Shown here: positions 30,176-39,596 of the stretch, one piece after another
Layout of the letters: the number at the start of each line of letters is the position of its first letter
How positions within the stretch are numbered: the first letter of the stretch is position 1
The notes under the pieces: generated by a model
Seen by the model: the letters and a program-made list of their open reading frames with translations, nothing else
Databases searched by the model: none
Told to the model about the DNA's origin: nothing
Made by a program: the position numbers and the translations under genes
Origin: Prochlorococcus sp. AG-402-M18
Lineage (GTDB): Bacteria > Cyanobacteriota > Cyanobacteriia > PCC-6307 > Cyanobiaceae
Length of the DNA stretch: 52,478 nucleotides
Direction: 5' to 3'
Assembly (NCBI GenBank): GCA_003216595.1
Contig: QCIQ01000010.1
Span: 1 to 52,478 of the forward strand

Positions 30176-30420
30176 ATTTCGAAATCAGTCCATATTCCCT
30201 CTCTCCAGTACACGTCCTCTTTGATAAGACTTCTTATATGCTCAATATCATCAGATTTAAATATCCCAAAAACATATCTATTACATTTTGTCGGTCCTAA
30301 TGTTATCAAAATACCTTCTTTCTTAAATAATGAGAGTCTGTGTAAATGCTCTTCCCTAAATGGTTTTCTCTTTATTAGAGCATCTTCACAGTAAGACCCC
30401 CAAAGTACAAATTGATCCAT
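30151..30420 (-). CDS. YciI-like protein
   Basis: An 89-residue ferredoxin-fold protein of the YCII family. It shows FVLWGSYCED, REEHLHRL with the conserved His, ILITLGPTKCNRYVFGI and the C-terminal WTDFEIYSW. I chose the ATG at 30420, which aligns the first strand with family members; ATG 30429 would add three residues. YciI-like proteins are of mostly unknown function; some are dehalogenase-like or bind small ligands. The gene is monocistronic or lies downstream of trpA (92-bp gap). Confidence 0.83.
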   Translation of the reverse strand: MDQFVLWGSYCEDALIKRKPFREEHLHRLSLFKKEGILITLGPTKCNRYVFGIFKSDDIEHIRSLIKEDVYWREGIWTDFEIYSWTQAF

Positions 30421-30512
30421 ATTTTTCAAATTAAGTAAAGATAATCTTTCTCAAGATAAAACATAGAAAAGAATTCAATTTTCAGCTTGATCTGTTTCTA
30501 TTTAAAAAAATA

Positions 30513-31313
30513 TTAGTTAGTCGCAGCTCTTAGTTCCTTACAAAAAGAACCGGCTTCTTCGACTTTCATTCCGATAGAGGCATTAGCAATTCTTTTGACT
30601 AAGGCACTACCAACAATTGCGCCATCAGCTCCCCATTCTCTAACTTGTTGAATATGTTTTACCTCCGAGATTCCAAAGCCCACAGCAATTGGACTAGATG
30701 AAGCATGTTTTAGTTGTTTAACAAGAGTCTCAACATTATCTTCTAGTGAAGACCTTTCTCCTGTCACCCCAGTAACACTAACAAGATAAGTAAATCCATT
30801 AGAAGTTGCTGCGATTTTTTTCATACGGTCCTTAGGTGTTGTGGGGGCAACAAGTAAAACCAAATCAATTTCTTCAGATTCAGCTATCTTTGAGAGCTTT
30901 TCTGCTTCCTCTAAAGGAAGATCGGGAACGACAAGGCCTGAGACACCTACTTTTGAAGCTTGTAAGCAAAATTCTTCCAGACCTTTATTAATAAGTGGAT
31001 TTGAGTAAGTAAATAAAATTATTGGTATTGTCAATTGATCTCTCAATTCAGACAACATTTTGAAAACCCTGTCAGGAGAAGTTCCCGCAGAGAGAGCTCG
31101 GGAAGCTGCTAATTGAATAATCGGTCCATCTGCTAAAGGATCACTATATGGAATGCCTAGCTCAATCATGTCAGCACCATTTGCCTGAAGTTTTAACAAA
31201 ATCTTTGCTGTGGTTTCCAAATCAGGGTCACCTGCCATAAGGAAAGGCATTAATGCAATTCTTTTCTCCTTTTTTATTTTGGAAAAAGACCTACTAATAT
31301 TTGTACTTTTCAA
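30513..31313 (-). CDS. trpA: Tryptophan synthase alpha subunit
   Basis: Cleaves indole-3-glycerol phosphate and passes indole to the beta subunit. The 266 residues show the catalytic glutamate in [16 protein letters not shown], the catalytic aspartate in [11 protein letters not shown], and phosphate-binding loops in VSVTGVTG and GFGISE. The length is normal. It lies downstream of ndhL and DUF3007 on the same strand, an arrangement common in cyanobacteria. trpB is not in the window. Confidence 0.97.
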   Translation of the reverse strand: MKSTNISRSFSKIKKEKRIALMPFLMAGDPDLETTAKILLKLQANGADMIELGIPYSDPLADGPIIQLAASRALSAGTSPDRVFKMLSELRDQLTIPIILFTYSNPLINKGLEEFCLQASKVGVSGLVVPDLPLEEAEKLSKIAESEEIDLVLLVAPTTPKDRMKKIAATSNGFTYLVSVTGVTGERSSLEDNVETLVKQLKHASSSPIAVGFGISEVKHIQQVREWGADGAIVGSALVKRIANASIGMKVEEAGSFCKELRAATN

Positions 31314-31402
31314 TGTTTTAAGCCTTGGGTATCTATCTTTTTTATCATTTTTGTATCCCTAAAAGTAAGAAATTATTGAGATTTAGTAATTAAAACTTAA
31401 GT

Positions 31403-31729
31403 TTATTCAATACTTTCTTCCTCAACGGTTTTTAGCAATTCAATTTTTTCTTCTTCTGTCATGGCCTCAAACTTTTCTCTAATTTTTTCATCAGTCAATT
31501 TTTCATAAGCCTCTCTGTATCTTTTCCGTTGCTCCATAAAAGTCATATTCCCAGAAAAAACCCTGAATAGGTAAGAAGCGGTCCATGCAAAAATAATTAA
31601 AATTAATATTGACTGTGCTGCAATACCAGCTGATATTGATTCAAATCCAAGTAACTGAAACACTTCATATCCCAAGCCACCTAAAACAAAAACAAGCAAA
31701 CCTATTTGAAAAACCTGTGCTCTTGTCAA
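31403..31729 (-). CDS. DUF3007 membrane protein
   Basis: A 108-residue cyanobacterial protein with two transmembrane helices (about 7-25 and 37-57), then the conserved FRVFSGNMTFMEQRKRYREAY segment and an acidic, helical tail. This matches the DUF3007 family. Function unknown. It lies 3 bp after ndhL and 89 bp before trpA; the persistent linkage to ndhL could mean a link to NDH-1, but that is inference. Confidence 0.88.
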   Translation of the reverse strand: MTRAQVFQIGLLVFVLGGLGYEVFQLLGFESISAGIAAQSILILIIFAWTASYLFRVFSGNMTFMEQRKRYREAYEKLTDEKIREKFEAMTEEEKIELLKTVEEESIE

Positions 31730-31732
31730 AGT

Positions 31733-32005
31733 TCAAGACTCCTCTTTTCCATTCATTCTTAAATTAAGAAACGGTGCAAACAAAACCATTCCAGGAAAGA
31801 AAAGAAACACAAGTCCATATATAAAAAGGCGTTCTAACTTTCCCATAACATTCCAACGATTATTCATCCAATAAAAAAGAAATAAAGGAACTACCAATAA
31901 ATACACCCCTCCCAATACCGCATAAGCAGATAATGTAATTATCGGATTAACCGCTCCCATTAAACCAAAAGGGACTAAACACACAATCGAGATAGAAAAG
32001 ATCAT
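31733..32005 (-). CDS. ndhL: NAD(P)H-quinone oxidoreductase subunit L
   Basis: Small membrane subunit specific to cyanobacterial and chloroplast NDH-1. The pattern [20 protein letters not shown], then [12 protein letters not shown] and [18 protein letters not shown], is diagnostic for NdhL. The frame stays open upstream to 32113, but that part is the tRNA-Leu gene read as protein and is not real. ATG 32005 gives 90 residues; ATG 31960 (MGAVNP) would give 75. The base A of the 32005 start is also the discriminator base of tRNA-Leu, so the leader is odd; the internal start is a serious alternative. Confidence 0.88.
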   Translation of the reverse strand: MIFSISIVCLVPFGLMGAVNPIITLSAYAVLGGVYLLVVPLFLFYWMNNRWNVMGKLERLFIYGLVFLFFPGMVLFAPFLNLRMNGKEES

Positions 32006-32091
32006 GGGAGTGGGGGGACTTGAACCCCCACGGCCAAAAAGCGGCCAACAGATTTTAAGTCTGGTGCGTCTACCAATTCCGCCACACTCCC
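32005..32091 (-). tRNA. trnL: tRNA-Leu(UAA)
   Basis: On the minus strand it starts GGGAGTG and ends CACTCCC plus discriminator A, giving a perfect 7-bp acceptor stem over 87 nt. The D arm contains GGCGGAATTGGTAGACGC, the anticodon loop is CTTAAAA (anticodon TAA), a long variable arm with a GGCCG...CGGCC-like stem marks a class II tRNA, and the T arm is GGGGG-TTCAAGT-CCCCC. The outer anticodon-stem pair looks mismatched (C and U). No encoded CCA. No intron, unlike the trnL of many other cyanobacteria. Confidence 0.96.
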
Positions 32092-32232
32092 CAGTGATAG
32101 CAAGGGTTATCACAATGCTAGAGATTCAACTCTAAGCCATTCACATATTAGCGTAAACGTATGTGCTTAAATCAGTACTCTTAAGAATATCTAGAGTTAA
32201 ATAATTATGGGAAGACTCATTCACCAATCTCA

Positions 32233-33297
32233 CTAAAAATGCTCGATTGCCCAACGAAGAGTTTCTCCTGAATGAAATGGTTTTACAAAATCATTGGGAT
32301 CACCGTCTAGTCCAACGTCAATCATTTGAGGTACGGAAATATTTTTTTTAACTAATTTTATTCTCTCTGTGTTTAAAGGTAATCCATAAAAAGTTGCTCC
32401 ATTGATACTTGAAAAAGCTTCAAACCTATCTAGGGCATTTTCTTCTTCGAAAACTTTTAAATAGCTTTCCAAAGCGAAAGGGGCATTAAAGATTCCCGCA
32501 CATCCACATGAGCTTTCCTTAAATCTACGGGTATGAGGTGCTGAATCAGTTCCAAGGAAAAAGCAAGGTTTACCGCTAGTAGCCGCTTGTCTTAGAGCAA
32601 TACGATGAATTTCACGTTTGGCTGTGGGTAAGCAATAAAAATCACTCCTTAACCCACCATTGAACATTGCGTTTCGATTGATATGTAGATGATGAGGTGT
32701 GATTGTAGCGGCTATATCAAACTCACTGTTTTCTACAAAGTCAATTGCATCAATGGTCGTGATATGTTCTAAAACCACTTTAAGTGATGAAAATCTTCGT
32801 AATAATGGTTCAAGGTGACGCTCAATAAAAACAGCTTCTCTATCAAATACATCAACATTAAAATCGGTCACTTCTCCATGAATCAATAATGGCATACCAA
32901 TTCTTTCCATCGTCTCAAATAGATTGTCGACTTTACTTATATCTGTAACCCCATACGAGGAATTAGTTGTCACATTAGCTGGATAGAGCTTTGCTCCATG
33001 GAAGACAGCTTCTCTAAAGCCTCTCTCTAAGACCTCCGCAGGCATATCATCTGTAAGATACGCTGTCATTAATGGGGTAAAAGAAACACCTTCAGGGATA
33101 GACTGGATAATTCTTTTTTTATACTCTTGTGCTTGGCTTAAAGTAGTGATTGGCGGATCAAGATTAGGCATGATGATTGCACGACAAAACACATCTGCTG
33201 TATGACTTAAAACACCTTTCAGAATCTTTCCATCTCTCAAATGCAGATGCCAATCATCCGGCTTTAATAATGAGATTTGATTAACAGAAGCAATCAC
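32233..33297 (-). CDS. pyrC: Dihydroorotase
   Basis: Zinc enzyme that closes N-carbamoyl-aspartate to dihydroorotate in pyrimidine synthesis. The 354 residues resemble the E. coli-type (class II) PyrC: zinc histidines H17 and H19 in WHLHLRDG, the IMPNLDPPITT loop, the bridging-lysine region GAKLYPANVTTNS, the LIHGEVT and LEHITT histidines, and LGTDSAPH with the catalytic aspartate. ATG 33297 gives the usual N-terminus. It diverges from the antiporter gene across 148 bp. Confidence 0.96.
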   Translation of the reverse strand: MIASVNQISLLKPDDWHLHLRDGKILKGVLSHTADVFCRAIIMPNLDPPITTLSQAQEYKKRIIQSIPEGVSFTPLMTAYLTDDMPAEVLERGFREAVFHGAKLYPANVTTNSSYGVTDISKVDNLFETMERIGMPLLIHGEVTDFNVDVFDREAVFIERHLEPLLRRFSSLKVVLEHITTIDAIDFVENSEFDIAATITPHHLHINRNAMFNGGLRSDFYCLPTAKREIHRIALRQAATSGKPCFFLGTDSAPHTRRFKESSCGCAGIFNAPFALESYLKVFEEENALDRFEAFSSINGATFYGLPLNTERIKLVKKNISVPQMIDVGLDGDPNDFVKPFHSGETLRWAIEHF

Positions 33298-33445
33298 AGG
33301 ATTAAAGCTTTTTCAATGTATATCTTATGCAACCTTGATCTATTAGTCTTCAAGTATCAATAAAGGGCTAAGATATTACGATAATACCAAATGAAAATAA
33401 TATAAATTAATTCACTAATTTAGTTTCTCCATAAATCACTCAATT

Positions 33446-34540
33446 ATGCCATCAATATTATTGTCATTTTTAGAGCTTATTACTGGGATACTTTTACTTT
33501 TTAGCGGTGGGGAGTTCTTTATTCAAGGATCTGTCGCTTTAGCCTTAATCCTTGGGATCCCGCAACTAGTTATTGGTTTAACAATAGTATCTCTCGGGAC
33601 AAGTGCACCAGAACTATTTGTGAGTGTTAACTCCTCCCTCGCTGGATCAGATAGTCTGGCTTTAAGCAACATTGTTGGCAGCAATATTTTCAATGTGATG
33701 GTAGTTCTTGGAGGAAGTGCTCTTTTACGACCTTTAAGAGTTGAAAGTCGTCTTGTAAGGAGAGACATTCCTCTTCTTTTAGCAGTCTCAACTGCCGTTT
33801 GGGGGATGGCCGCTTCAGAGCTGATAACTTGGCAATTTGGAGTAGCTTTGATAGTTGCGCTGATAATAAATACCACTTGGGAAATTCGCACAGCAAGAGA
33901 GGAGCCTCAAAAAACCCAAGAAGCAGAGCCAGAAATTAATATAGAAAAAGACTCAACAAGTTTATTAAATGCAGGCGTGAAATTATTAGGTGGTATTATC
34001 TTGCTAACTCTTGGATCAAGGCTGTTAATAGAAGGTGCATCTACAATTGCAGGATTATTAGGTGTAAGCGAAGCCATAATTGGGTTAACGATAGTTTCGC
34101 TGGGCACCTCTTTACCTGAGTTGATTACTTCATTAGTGGCTGCTATTCGTGGTCAAACTGATCTAGCAATAGGCAACGTAATTGGAAGTTGTTTATTAAA
34201 TCAATTACTAGTTTTAGGTAGCTGTTCTGTATTATCTGGAGGCAGTGGTTTAGTGGTTGAGAATTTACTTATAACTAAGGATATTCCTATCATGGTAATT
34301 ACTACATTTGCTTGCATGCCGATTTTTTGGACAAAAGGAATAATAAGTAGAGGAGAAGGTGGTGTTTTATTAGGATTATATATGCTTTACATTGCAGACA
34401 AAATAATACCTCTAACTCTACCAACTTTACATTCAGTATTTAAAGAATTAGTTTTTATAGCCATATCATTATCAATAATAATAATTATATATAAGACAAT
34501 TGCTTACTGGTTAAGGCTAAGAAAAAGTTCTAATAACTAA
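33446..34540 (+). CDS. Calcium/sodium antiporter (CaCA family, YrbG-like)
   Basis: A 364-residue membrane protein of about 10-11 helices. It contains the two inverted alpha-repeats of the Ca2+/cation exchanger family: GLTIVSLGTSAPELFVS with IVGSNIFN (about residues 44-85) and GLTIVSLGTSLPELITS with VIGSCLLNQL (about 213-250). A charged loop of about 30 residues (EPQKTQEAEPEIN) separates the halves. It probably exports Ca2+ in exchange for Na+ or H+ at the plasma membrane. In the second repeat the usual GSNIFN reads GSCLLN. It is convergent with gor (14-bp gap). Confidence 0.92.
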   Translation: MPSILLSFLELITGILLLFSGGEFFIQGSVALALILGIPQLVIGLTIVSLGTSAPELFVSVNSSLAGSDSLALSNIVGSNIFNVMVVLGGSALLRPLRVESRLVRRDIPLLLAVSTAVWGMAASELITWQFGVALIVALIINTTWEIRTAREEPQKTQEAEPEINIEKDSTSLLNAGVKLLGGIILLTLGSRLLIEGASTIAGLLGVSEAIIGLTIVSLGTSLPELITSLVAAIRGQTDLAIGNVIGSCLLNQLLVLGSCSVLSGGSGLVVENLLITKDIPIMVITTFACMPIFWTKGIISRGEGGVLLGLYMLYIADKIIPLTLPTLHSVFKELVFIAISLSIIIIIYKTIAYWLRLRKSSNN

Positions 34541-34554
34541 AGCCTTTATATAAA

Positions 34555-35916
34555 TTATCTCATTGTCACGAATTCCTCGGCTATTGTAGGATGCAATGCC
34601 ATTGTATTATCAAAATCAGATTTTCTAGCTCCTAGCATTAGTGAGATCGATGCCATCTGAATAATCTCTGATGCATTGTCACCAATCATATGACATCCCA
34701 AAACTTTATTATTATTTTTATCAACTATTAGCTTTAAAATACATTTAGGACCAGTCTTTGGCAACGATTTAGATAAGGGTCTAAATATTGATCTATATAC
34801 TTCAATTTTATCTTTTCCCAACGACTGGATAGCCTTCTCTTCAGTTATGCCCACAGAAGCTATTTCAGGCTGACTAAATACAGCATAAGGGACAAAATCA
34901 TAGTTAACCTTTTGATCTGATTTGCCGTAATTTCTATCAGCAAACTTTCTACCCTCATCAATTGCTACAGGTGTCAAGTTGATCCTGTCAGTTACATCTC
35001 CAATAGCAAAGATATTAGAAATATTTGTTTTACTTTCACTATCAACTTTAATTTTATTTTCAAGAGTTTCTATACCCGCTTGTTCTAACTTCAACCCCTC
35101 TAAAAATGGCTTTCTACCAGTAGCGAAAAGCAATCCATTCGAATCAAACTCTTTACCTGTATTTGTTTTTATAATTAAAGATCCAGGAGTTCCTTTTAAT
35201 GAAGAAATATTCTCACCAAAGTTTATGTTAACTCCTTTATTTTTCATTTCCTCGGTTAGTGCTGAAGAAAGTTCAAAGTCAAATCCTCTTAAAATCCGAT
35301 CACCTCTAACTAATTGAGTAACCTCAACACCTAAACCGTGCAAAATGCATGCAAATTCGCAAGCAATATAGCCTGCACCAATAATTGTAATTTTTTTCGG
35401 AAAGCTTTTGAGAAGAAACATCTCATCACTTGTCCAACCTAAAGAGGCACCCTCGATATTTGGTCTTTGAGGTCTGCCTCCCACTGCAATCAAAATTCTT
35501 TCTCCATCAAGTTCATTCAAAGTCTCTCCATTTATTCGATTTTTAATTGCGATACAATTTGAATTTTTAAACTCACCCCAACCTTTAAAAAGCTCAACAT
35601 TAGCCTTATTTAGAAAATTCTCGTGTAATTCATTCAGCCTTTGCACTTCCTTTCGAACATTAGCTAATAAAGTCTCTGACTTGATCTTTAAATTATCAAA
35701 ATCAAAACCATAAGATGGTGCAGACAAAAAAACCTCTAATAGAGAAGAGCCACAAACTAATAATTTTTTAGGAACACAACCTCTTATTACACACGTCCCT
35801 CCGACAAGATCGCCCTCGACGATCGCTACAGATGCTCCATAACTGGCTGCTTTCTTTGCAGCAGCTAATCCACCGGATCCTGCACCAATGACAATCAAAT
35901 CAAAAGACCTTTTCAA
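34555..35916 (-). CDS. gor: Glutathione reductase
   Basis: FAD enzyme that regenerates glutathione with NADPH. The 453 residues show the FAD loop GAGSGGLAAAK (11-21), the redox disulfide C42/C47 in GGTCVIRGCVPKK, the NADPH loop GAGYIACEFA, the second FAD motif FAIGDVTDR and the C-terminal catalytic His in MALHPTIAEE. The length is normal. It diverges from the GST gene across only 41 bp, which ties glutathione recycling to glutathione use. Confidence 0.95.
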   Translation of the reverse strand: MKRSFDLIVIGAGSGGLAAAKKAASYGASVAIVEGDLVGGTCVIRGCVPKKLLVCGSSLLEVFLSAPSYGFDFDNLKIKSETLLANVRKEVQRLNELHENFLNKANVELFKGWGEFKNSNCIAIKNRINGETLNELDGERILIAVGGRPQRPNIEGASLGWTSDEMFLLKSFPKKITIIGAGYIACEFACILHGLGVEVTQLVRGDRILRGFDFELSSALTEEMKNKGVNINFGENISSLKGTPGSLIIKTNTGKEFDSNGLLFATGRKPFLEGLKLEQAGIETLENKIKVDSESKTNISNIFAIGDVTDRINLTPVAIDEGRKFADRNYGKSDQKVNYDFVPYAVFSQPEIASVGITEEKAIQSLGKDKIEVYRSIFRPLSKSLPKTGPKCILKLIVDKNNNKVLGCHMIGDNASEIIQMASISLMLGARKSDFDNTMALHPTIAEEFVTMR

Positions 35917-35957
35917 TTTTGCAACCTAGTATTATTTCTCTATTCTCGTTGAAATAA

Positions 35958-37199
35958 ATGAATCCAACCAGAAATGCAATGAGTTGGGAAGAATTAGCAA
36001 TATATGCAGCCGATCCCATTGATCAAATCAATGGGATAAACAACCCATATTCCTCACTTCGTCTTTTTAATAAAGATGAGTCCGAGGCAATTGTTACTCT
36101 TTACAGAGACAATCATGCTTGGTGTCCTTATTGCCAAAAAGTTTGGATTTGGTTAGAGCTGAAAAAAATTCCTTACCGGATTAAAAAAGTAACCATGCGT
36201 TGCTACGGAGAAAAGGAAAGATGGTATTTAAAAAAAGTGCCCTCAGGAATGCTCCCTGCAATAGAAATTGAAAATCATGTATTCACAGAAAGTGATGAGA
36301 TCCTATTTGTGTTAGAAGAGATTTATGGGCCTCTAGGTCAATCGCTTAACGAGAAGAAAGTCTTAGAGAATAGGAGACTTGAAAGAGAATTATTCTCATC
36401 TTGGTGTAATTGGTTGTGTCGCAACTCTCTTTTTCAAGCCCAAGAAGTACAAAAGAAAGAGAATTTCAGAAATATTGCAAAAAAATTTGAAAAAGAACTA
36501 CAAAAAAATGCTTCAGGATGGCTAACACCAGTCTCAACAGTAAATGGTGAAAAGCCTGGATCAGCAGATGTGATTTTCATTCCATATGTTGAAAGAATGA
36601 ATGCCTCATTGGCTTACTACAAAGGATATTCATTGAGAGAAGAGCACCCTTTTATAAATACATGGCTTAAAAATCTTGAAAAACTTGAGGAATATAGAGG
36701 GACTCAAGGAGATTTTCACACTCATGCTCATGATTTACCCCCTCAAATGGGAGGTTGCTTTACTAATTCAAATGCAAATCAACAATTGTTTTCCCAAGAA
36801 ATTGATGTGGGTGCTGGATTAGGGCAATTAGAACTAGTAGATTTCAAAATTGATCAAAAACCTGAGCAGAAATTTGAGGCATTAGCTTTAGCAAGAGTTA
36901 TCAAACACAAAGAAAGGATCATTGCTGTTAGCCCAATGAAAAATAAATTATTTGATCAGCCATTGAGAGCAGCCTTAACTTCTATGATTTCAAAAACAGA
37001 TTGCCGTCCAGAGAAGTATTGTGCCTCTGCATTACGTTACCTCCGAGACAGAATTTCAGTTCCAAGAGATATGCCTTTATTATCTGGAAGATTATTTAGG
37101 CAAGCTCTTGAACGCACAGCAAATATTGATGGTAGTGATCAAGGTCCTGAAATACCTACAAGAAATAGGCTAGACCAAAATCCTATGCAGTTTAATTGA
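35958..37199 (+). CDS. Glutathione S-transferase-like protein, extended
   Basis: 413 residues, about twice the size of a standard GST. Residues 45-130 form a thioredoxin-like domain with a glutaredoxin-type C56-P-Y-C59 motif and the SGMLPAIEIE cis-proline segment; residues 140-260 look like the all-helical GST domain. The last 150 residues form an extra domain found, to my knowledge, in cyanobacterial and plastid homologues, with no name I can give. The active-site Cys pair suggests oxidoreductase or omega-class activity. It is divergent from gor and convergent with dnaA. Confidence 0.87.
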   Translation: MNPTRNAMSWEELAIYAADPIDQINGINNPYSSLRLFNKDESEAIVTLYRDNHAWCPYCQKVWIWLELKKIPYRIKKVTMRCYGEKERWYLKKVPSGMLPAIEIENHVFTESDEILFVLEEIYGPLGQSLNEKKVLENRRLERELFSSWCNWLCRNSLFQAQEVQKKENFRNIAKKFEKELQKNASGWLTPVSTVNGEKPGSADVIFIPYVERMNASLAYYKGYSLREEHPFINTWLKNLEKLEEYRGTQGDFHTHAHDLPPQMGGCFTNSNANQQLFSQEIDVGAGLGQLELVDFKIDQKPEQKFEALALARVIKHKERIIAVSPMKNKLFDQPLRAALTSMISKTDCRPEKYCASALRYLRDRISVPRDMPLLSGRLFRQALERTANIDGSDQGPEIPTRNRLDQNPMQFN

Positions 37200-37235
37200 A
37201 AAATCTAAAACTCATCTCACTATTAGATCTTAAAT

Positions 37236-38636
37236 TCAACGACGTTTTCGTGAATCGATCTGAAGAAGATCCTTCACTTTTTGAACTTGACTTGCTAATT
37301 GTGGCTCACTTGATAATTTTTTTTCTACTTGTTCAATGGCATACATAACTGTTGTATGATCCTTTCCCCCAAAAGATTCTCCAATACGAGGAAGGCTTAA
37401 ATCTGTCCCATGGCGCATTAAATACATACCTACCTGCCTTGCCTGACTAACAGGCCTACGCCTACTTGGACTACGCATTTCCTCCTCAGTAACCCCAAAG
37501 ACTTCAGCTACTTTTTCTAGTACTTGTTTAGGCTTAACTTCTACTCCTTGTCCAGTAGGATCAAGCATTGGTGCCACTGATTCCACTGTCATTGGCAACC
37601 CTGTTATGGAGGCAAATGCGACAGCACGAGTAAAAGCACCCTCTAATTCTCTTATATTAGAAGTGAATCGTCCAGCAATAAACTGAATCAAATCTCTTGG
37701 TAAGCGCATTCTTTCATGCTCAGCCTTTTTTTGTAATATTGCCATTCTCGTCTCCAAATCGGGCGCCTGGATATCTGCAATTAGTCCCATTGAGAATCTT
37801 GAAATCAATCTTTCTTGTAAACGAGGGATTTGGCTTGGAGGTCTGTCACTTGTAAGAACAATTTGCCTGCCTGCCTCGTGCAAAGCATTAAATGTATGAA
37901 AGAATTCTTCCTGAGTATATTCTTTACCTTCTATAAATTGAATATCGTCAACCAATATCAAATCAGCTTCTCTGTATCTATTTCTGAAAGCTTGCATTCC
38001 ATCTTTTCTGATCGCAACTATTAAATCATTAGTAAAAGTCTCAGTAGAAACGTATGCAACCTTTGCTCCTGGATCGATTTCTAACCTGTAATGCCCAATA
38101 GATTGCATTAGATGAGTCTTACCTAGCCCAACTCCCCCACAAATAAATAATGGATTAAATTCTCGACCAGGGGCCTCAGCCACTGCCATTGCTGCAGCAT
38201 GAGCCATCCGACTATTAGGACCAACAACAAATCTATTAAAAACATATCGAAGATTCAAACCCGGTAAAATTTTTTTTACTGGGGCTTGCTTAGATTTAAC
38301 ATCTAAATTTTCACGAGTGGCAATCGAGTTATTTTCAATACTTGAAAAAGTCTTTTTTTTATTGCTTTTATTTGATGGAAATTCTTCCTTAACTTTTATG
38401 TAAACTTTAACATCATGGCCATATATCTCTGATGCAATATCTTCAATTGTATGAGAGTAATTTTTCCTTAACCAATCGCTTGAAAAGCTATTTGGAGCAA
38501 GCAAAGTCAAGCAGCCATCCTTGAAATCAAAGAATTCAGCCGGACGTATCCATGTTTCATATGAAGGCTTACTTAAATTCTTTTGCAGTAATTGCTGCAC
38601 CTTCGTCCATAGCTCATTGCGAGTTGGCACATGCAC
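37236..38636 (-). CDS. dnaA: Chromosomal replication initiator protein DnaA
   Basis: AAA+ ATPase that opens the replication origin. The 466 residues comprise N-terminal domain I, a variable Lys/Ser-rich linker (about 85-120), the ATPase domain with Walker [11 protein letters not shown] and Walker [11 protein letters not shown], and C-terminal domain IV with the DnaA-box signature [15 protein letters not shown]. dnaN is not next to it, as usual for cyanobacteria. The 204-bp divergent upstream gap holds one DnaA-box-like 9-mer. Confidence 0.97.
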   Translation of the reverse strand: MHVPTRNELWTKVQQLLQKNLSKPSYETWIRPAEFFDFKDGCLTLLAPNSFSSDWLRKNYSHTIEDIASEIYGHDVKVYIKVKEEFPSNKSNKKKTFSSIENNSIATRENLDVKSKQAPVKKILPGLNLRYVFNRFVVGPNSRMAHAAAMAVAEAPGREFNPLFICGGVGLGKTHLMQSIGHYRLEIDPGAKVAYVSTETFTNDLIVAIRKDGMQAFRNRYREADLILVDDIQFIEGKEYTQEEFFHTFNALHEAGRQIVLTSDRPPSQIPRLQERLISRFSMGLIADIQAPDLETRMAILQKKAEHERMRLPRDLIQFIAGRFTSNIRELEGAFTRAVAFASITGLPMTVESVAPMLDPTGQGVEVKPKQVLEKVAEVFGVTEEEMRSPSRRRPVSQARQVGMYLMRHGTDLSLPRIGESFGGKDHTTVMYAIEQVEKKLSSEPQLASQVQKVKDLLQIDSRKRR

Positions 38637-38716
38637 TACCTAATGGAATATGAGTGTAGCTAAAAACATTAATCAGTCATTATTAAATTTGGGAATCCAG
38701 TTGTAGATTTTTAATT

Positions 38717-38732
38717 GCATTATCCAAAATGC
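38717..38732. promoter_or_regulatory. Single DnaA-box-like site upstream of dnaA
   Basis: TTATCCAAA differs from the consensus TTATCCACA at one position. It is flanked by GCATT and AATGC, which form a short inverted repeat. One degenerate box is weak evidence for autoregulation and far too little for an origin. Confidence 0.3.
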
Positions 38733-38864
38733 AACTCTCGCAATGGGTTAGAAAGATAAATGAAAATATATATTTGTTTTCTTAAGAACAAATATTAATC
38801 AGATGCAATGAATAGTAACTTAACTTAAGCTTCAAAAACATTGAATAAACTAAAATTAATAGCT

Positions 38865-39596
38865 ATGGATCTTATTAAAAGTAAAGTAGCAAATATAAGA
38901 AAGATTAATAAAAATCATAAACCAACGATAGTGTTAATGACGAGATGGCACGCGACATTTAGATGTAAAAGTCGTTTATCAAAAGATATAGGGGCATTTA
39001 AAGCAGCAAAGATCCAAAAGAAACTCACCAATCACACAATTAACGTAGCCAAAGGAATTCAAAAAGAAGGCCTAGCAGATATAAAAGTTGCCATCGATGG
39101 CATTGGTATTAACGCCGCAAAAAAATGGGCCCTATCAAATAAAATAAAAAAAGTTGCAATTCAAGGTCCTGGGAATCTAGGAACAAAAATGAAAAGACAA
39201 TTATTAAAGACTCTTTCTGAAAAAAATAATTCCCACCAATTTCAAAATCCCATACTATTTATTGGAACTGATTTACCATCAATCTCACATTTTGATTTAA
39301 TTCAGGCGATGCAAATACTGAATCACAAAGAAATGGTCTTAGGTCCTTCAACTGATGGCGGATACTGGCTTATAGGATTATCAAATAAACTTTTAAATCC
39401 AATGTGTACATGGCCATTTTCTGGCATAAGTTGGGGTACAGATAAAGTACTAAAAGAAACAATTCGATTGGCTTCCTTACATCAAATAGATTATCAATTA
39501 CTTCACACTAAAAATGATCTTGATAACATTATGGACCTATCACTATGGCTAGATTACAAAAATTTCCAAATCTCAGCATCATCATACCAACTTTAA
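38865..39596 (+). CDS. TIGR04282-type (DUF2064) glycosyltransferase-like protein
   Basis: A nucleotidyl/glycosyl-transferase-fold protein. Recognisable parts: the start strand IVLMTRWHATFRCKSRLSK with the conserved Lys-Ser-Arg-Leu, QGPGNLGTKM, FIGTDLPSIS with the catalytic-type aspartate, and GPSTDGGYWLIGL. Homologues are named for arsenosugar synthesis, a prediction not proven here. I prefer ATG 38865 (243 residues); the frame is also open from TTG 38841. It overlaps the next gene by 52 bp. No methyltransferase partner (ArsM/ArsS) was seen nearby. Confidence 0.82.
   Translation: MDLIKSKVANIRKINKNHKPTIVLMTRWHATFRCKSRLSKDIGAFKAAKIQKKLTNHTINVAKGIQKEGLADIKVAIDGIGINAAKKWALSNKIKKVAIQGPGNLGTKMKRQLLKTLSEKNNSHQFQNPILFIGTDLPSISHFDLIQAMQILNHKEMVLGPSTDGGYWLIGLSNKLLNPMCTWPFSGISWGTDKVLKETIRLASLHQIDYQLLHTKNDLDNIMDLSLWLDYKNFQISASSYQL

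Noticed and set aside
32006-32113. Long N-terminal extension of the ndhL frame
   Set aside because: The extension is the tRNA-Leu gene read as protein.
38637-38840. Replication origin next to dnaA
   Set aside because: Only one degenerate DnaA box, no box cluster, and dnaN is not adjacent. Cyanobacterial dnaA is usually away from the origin.
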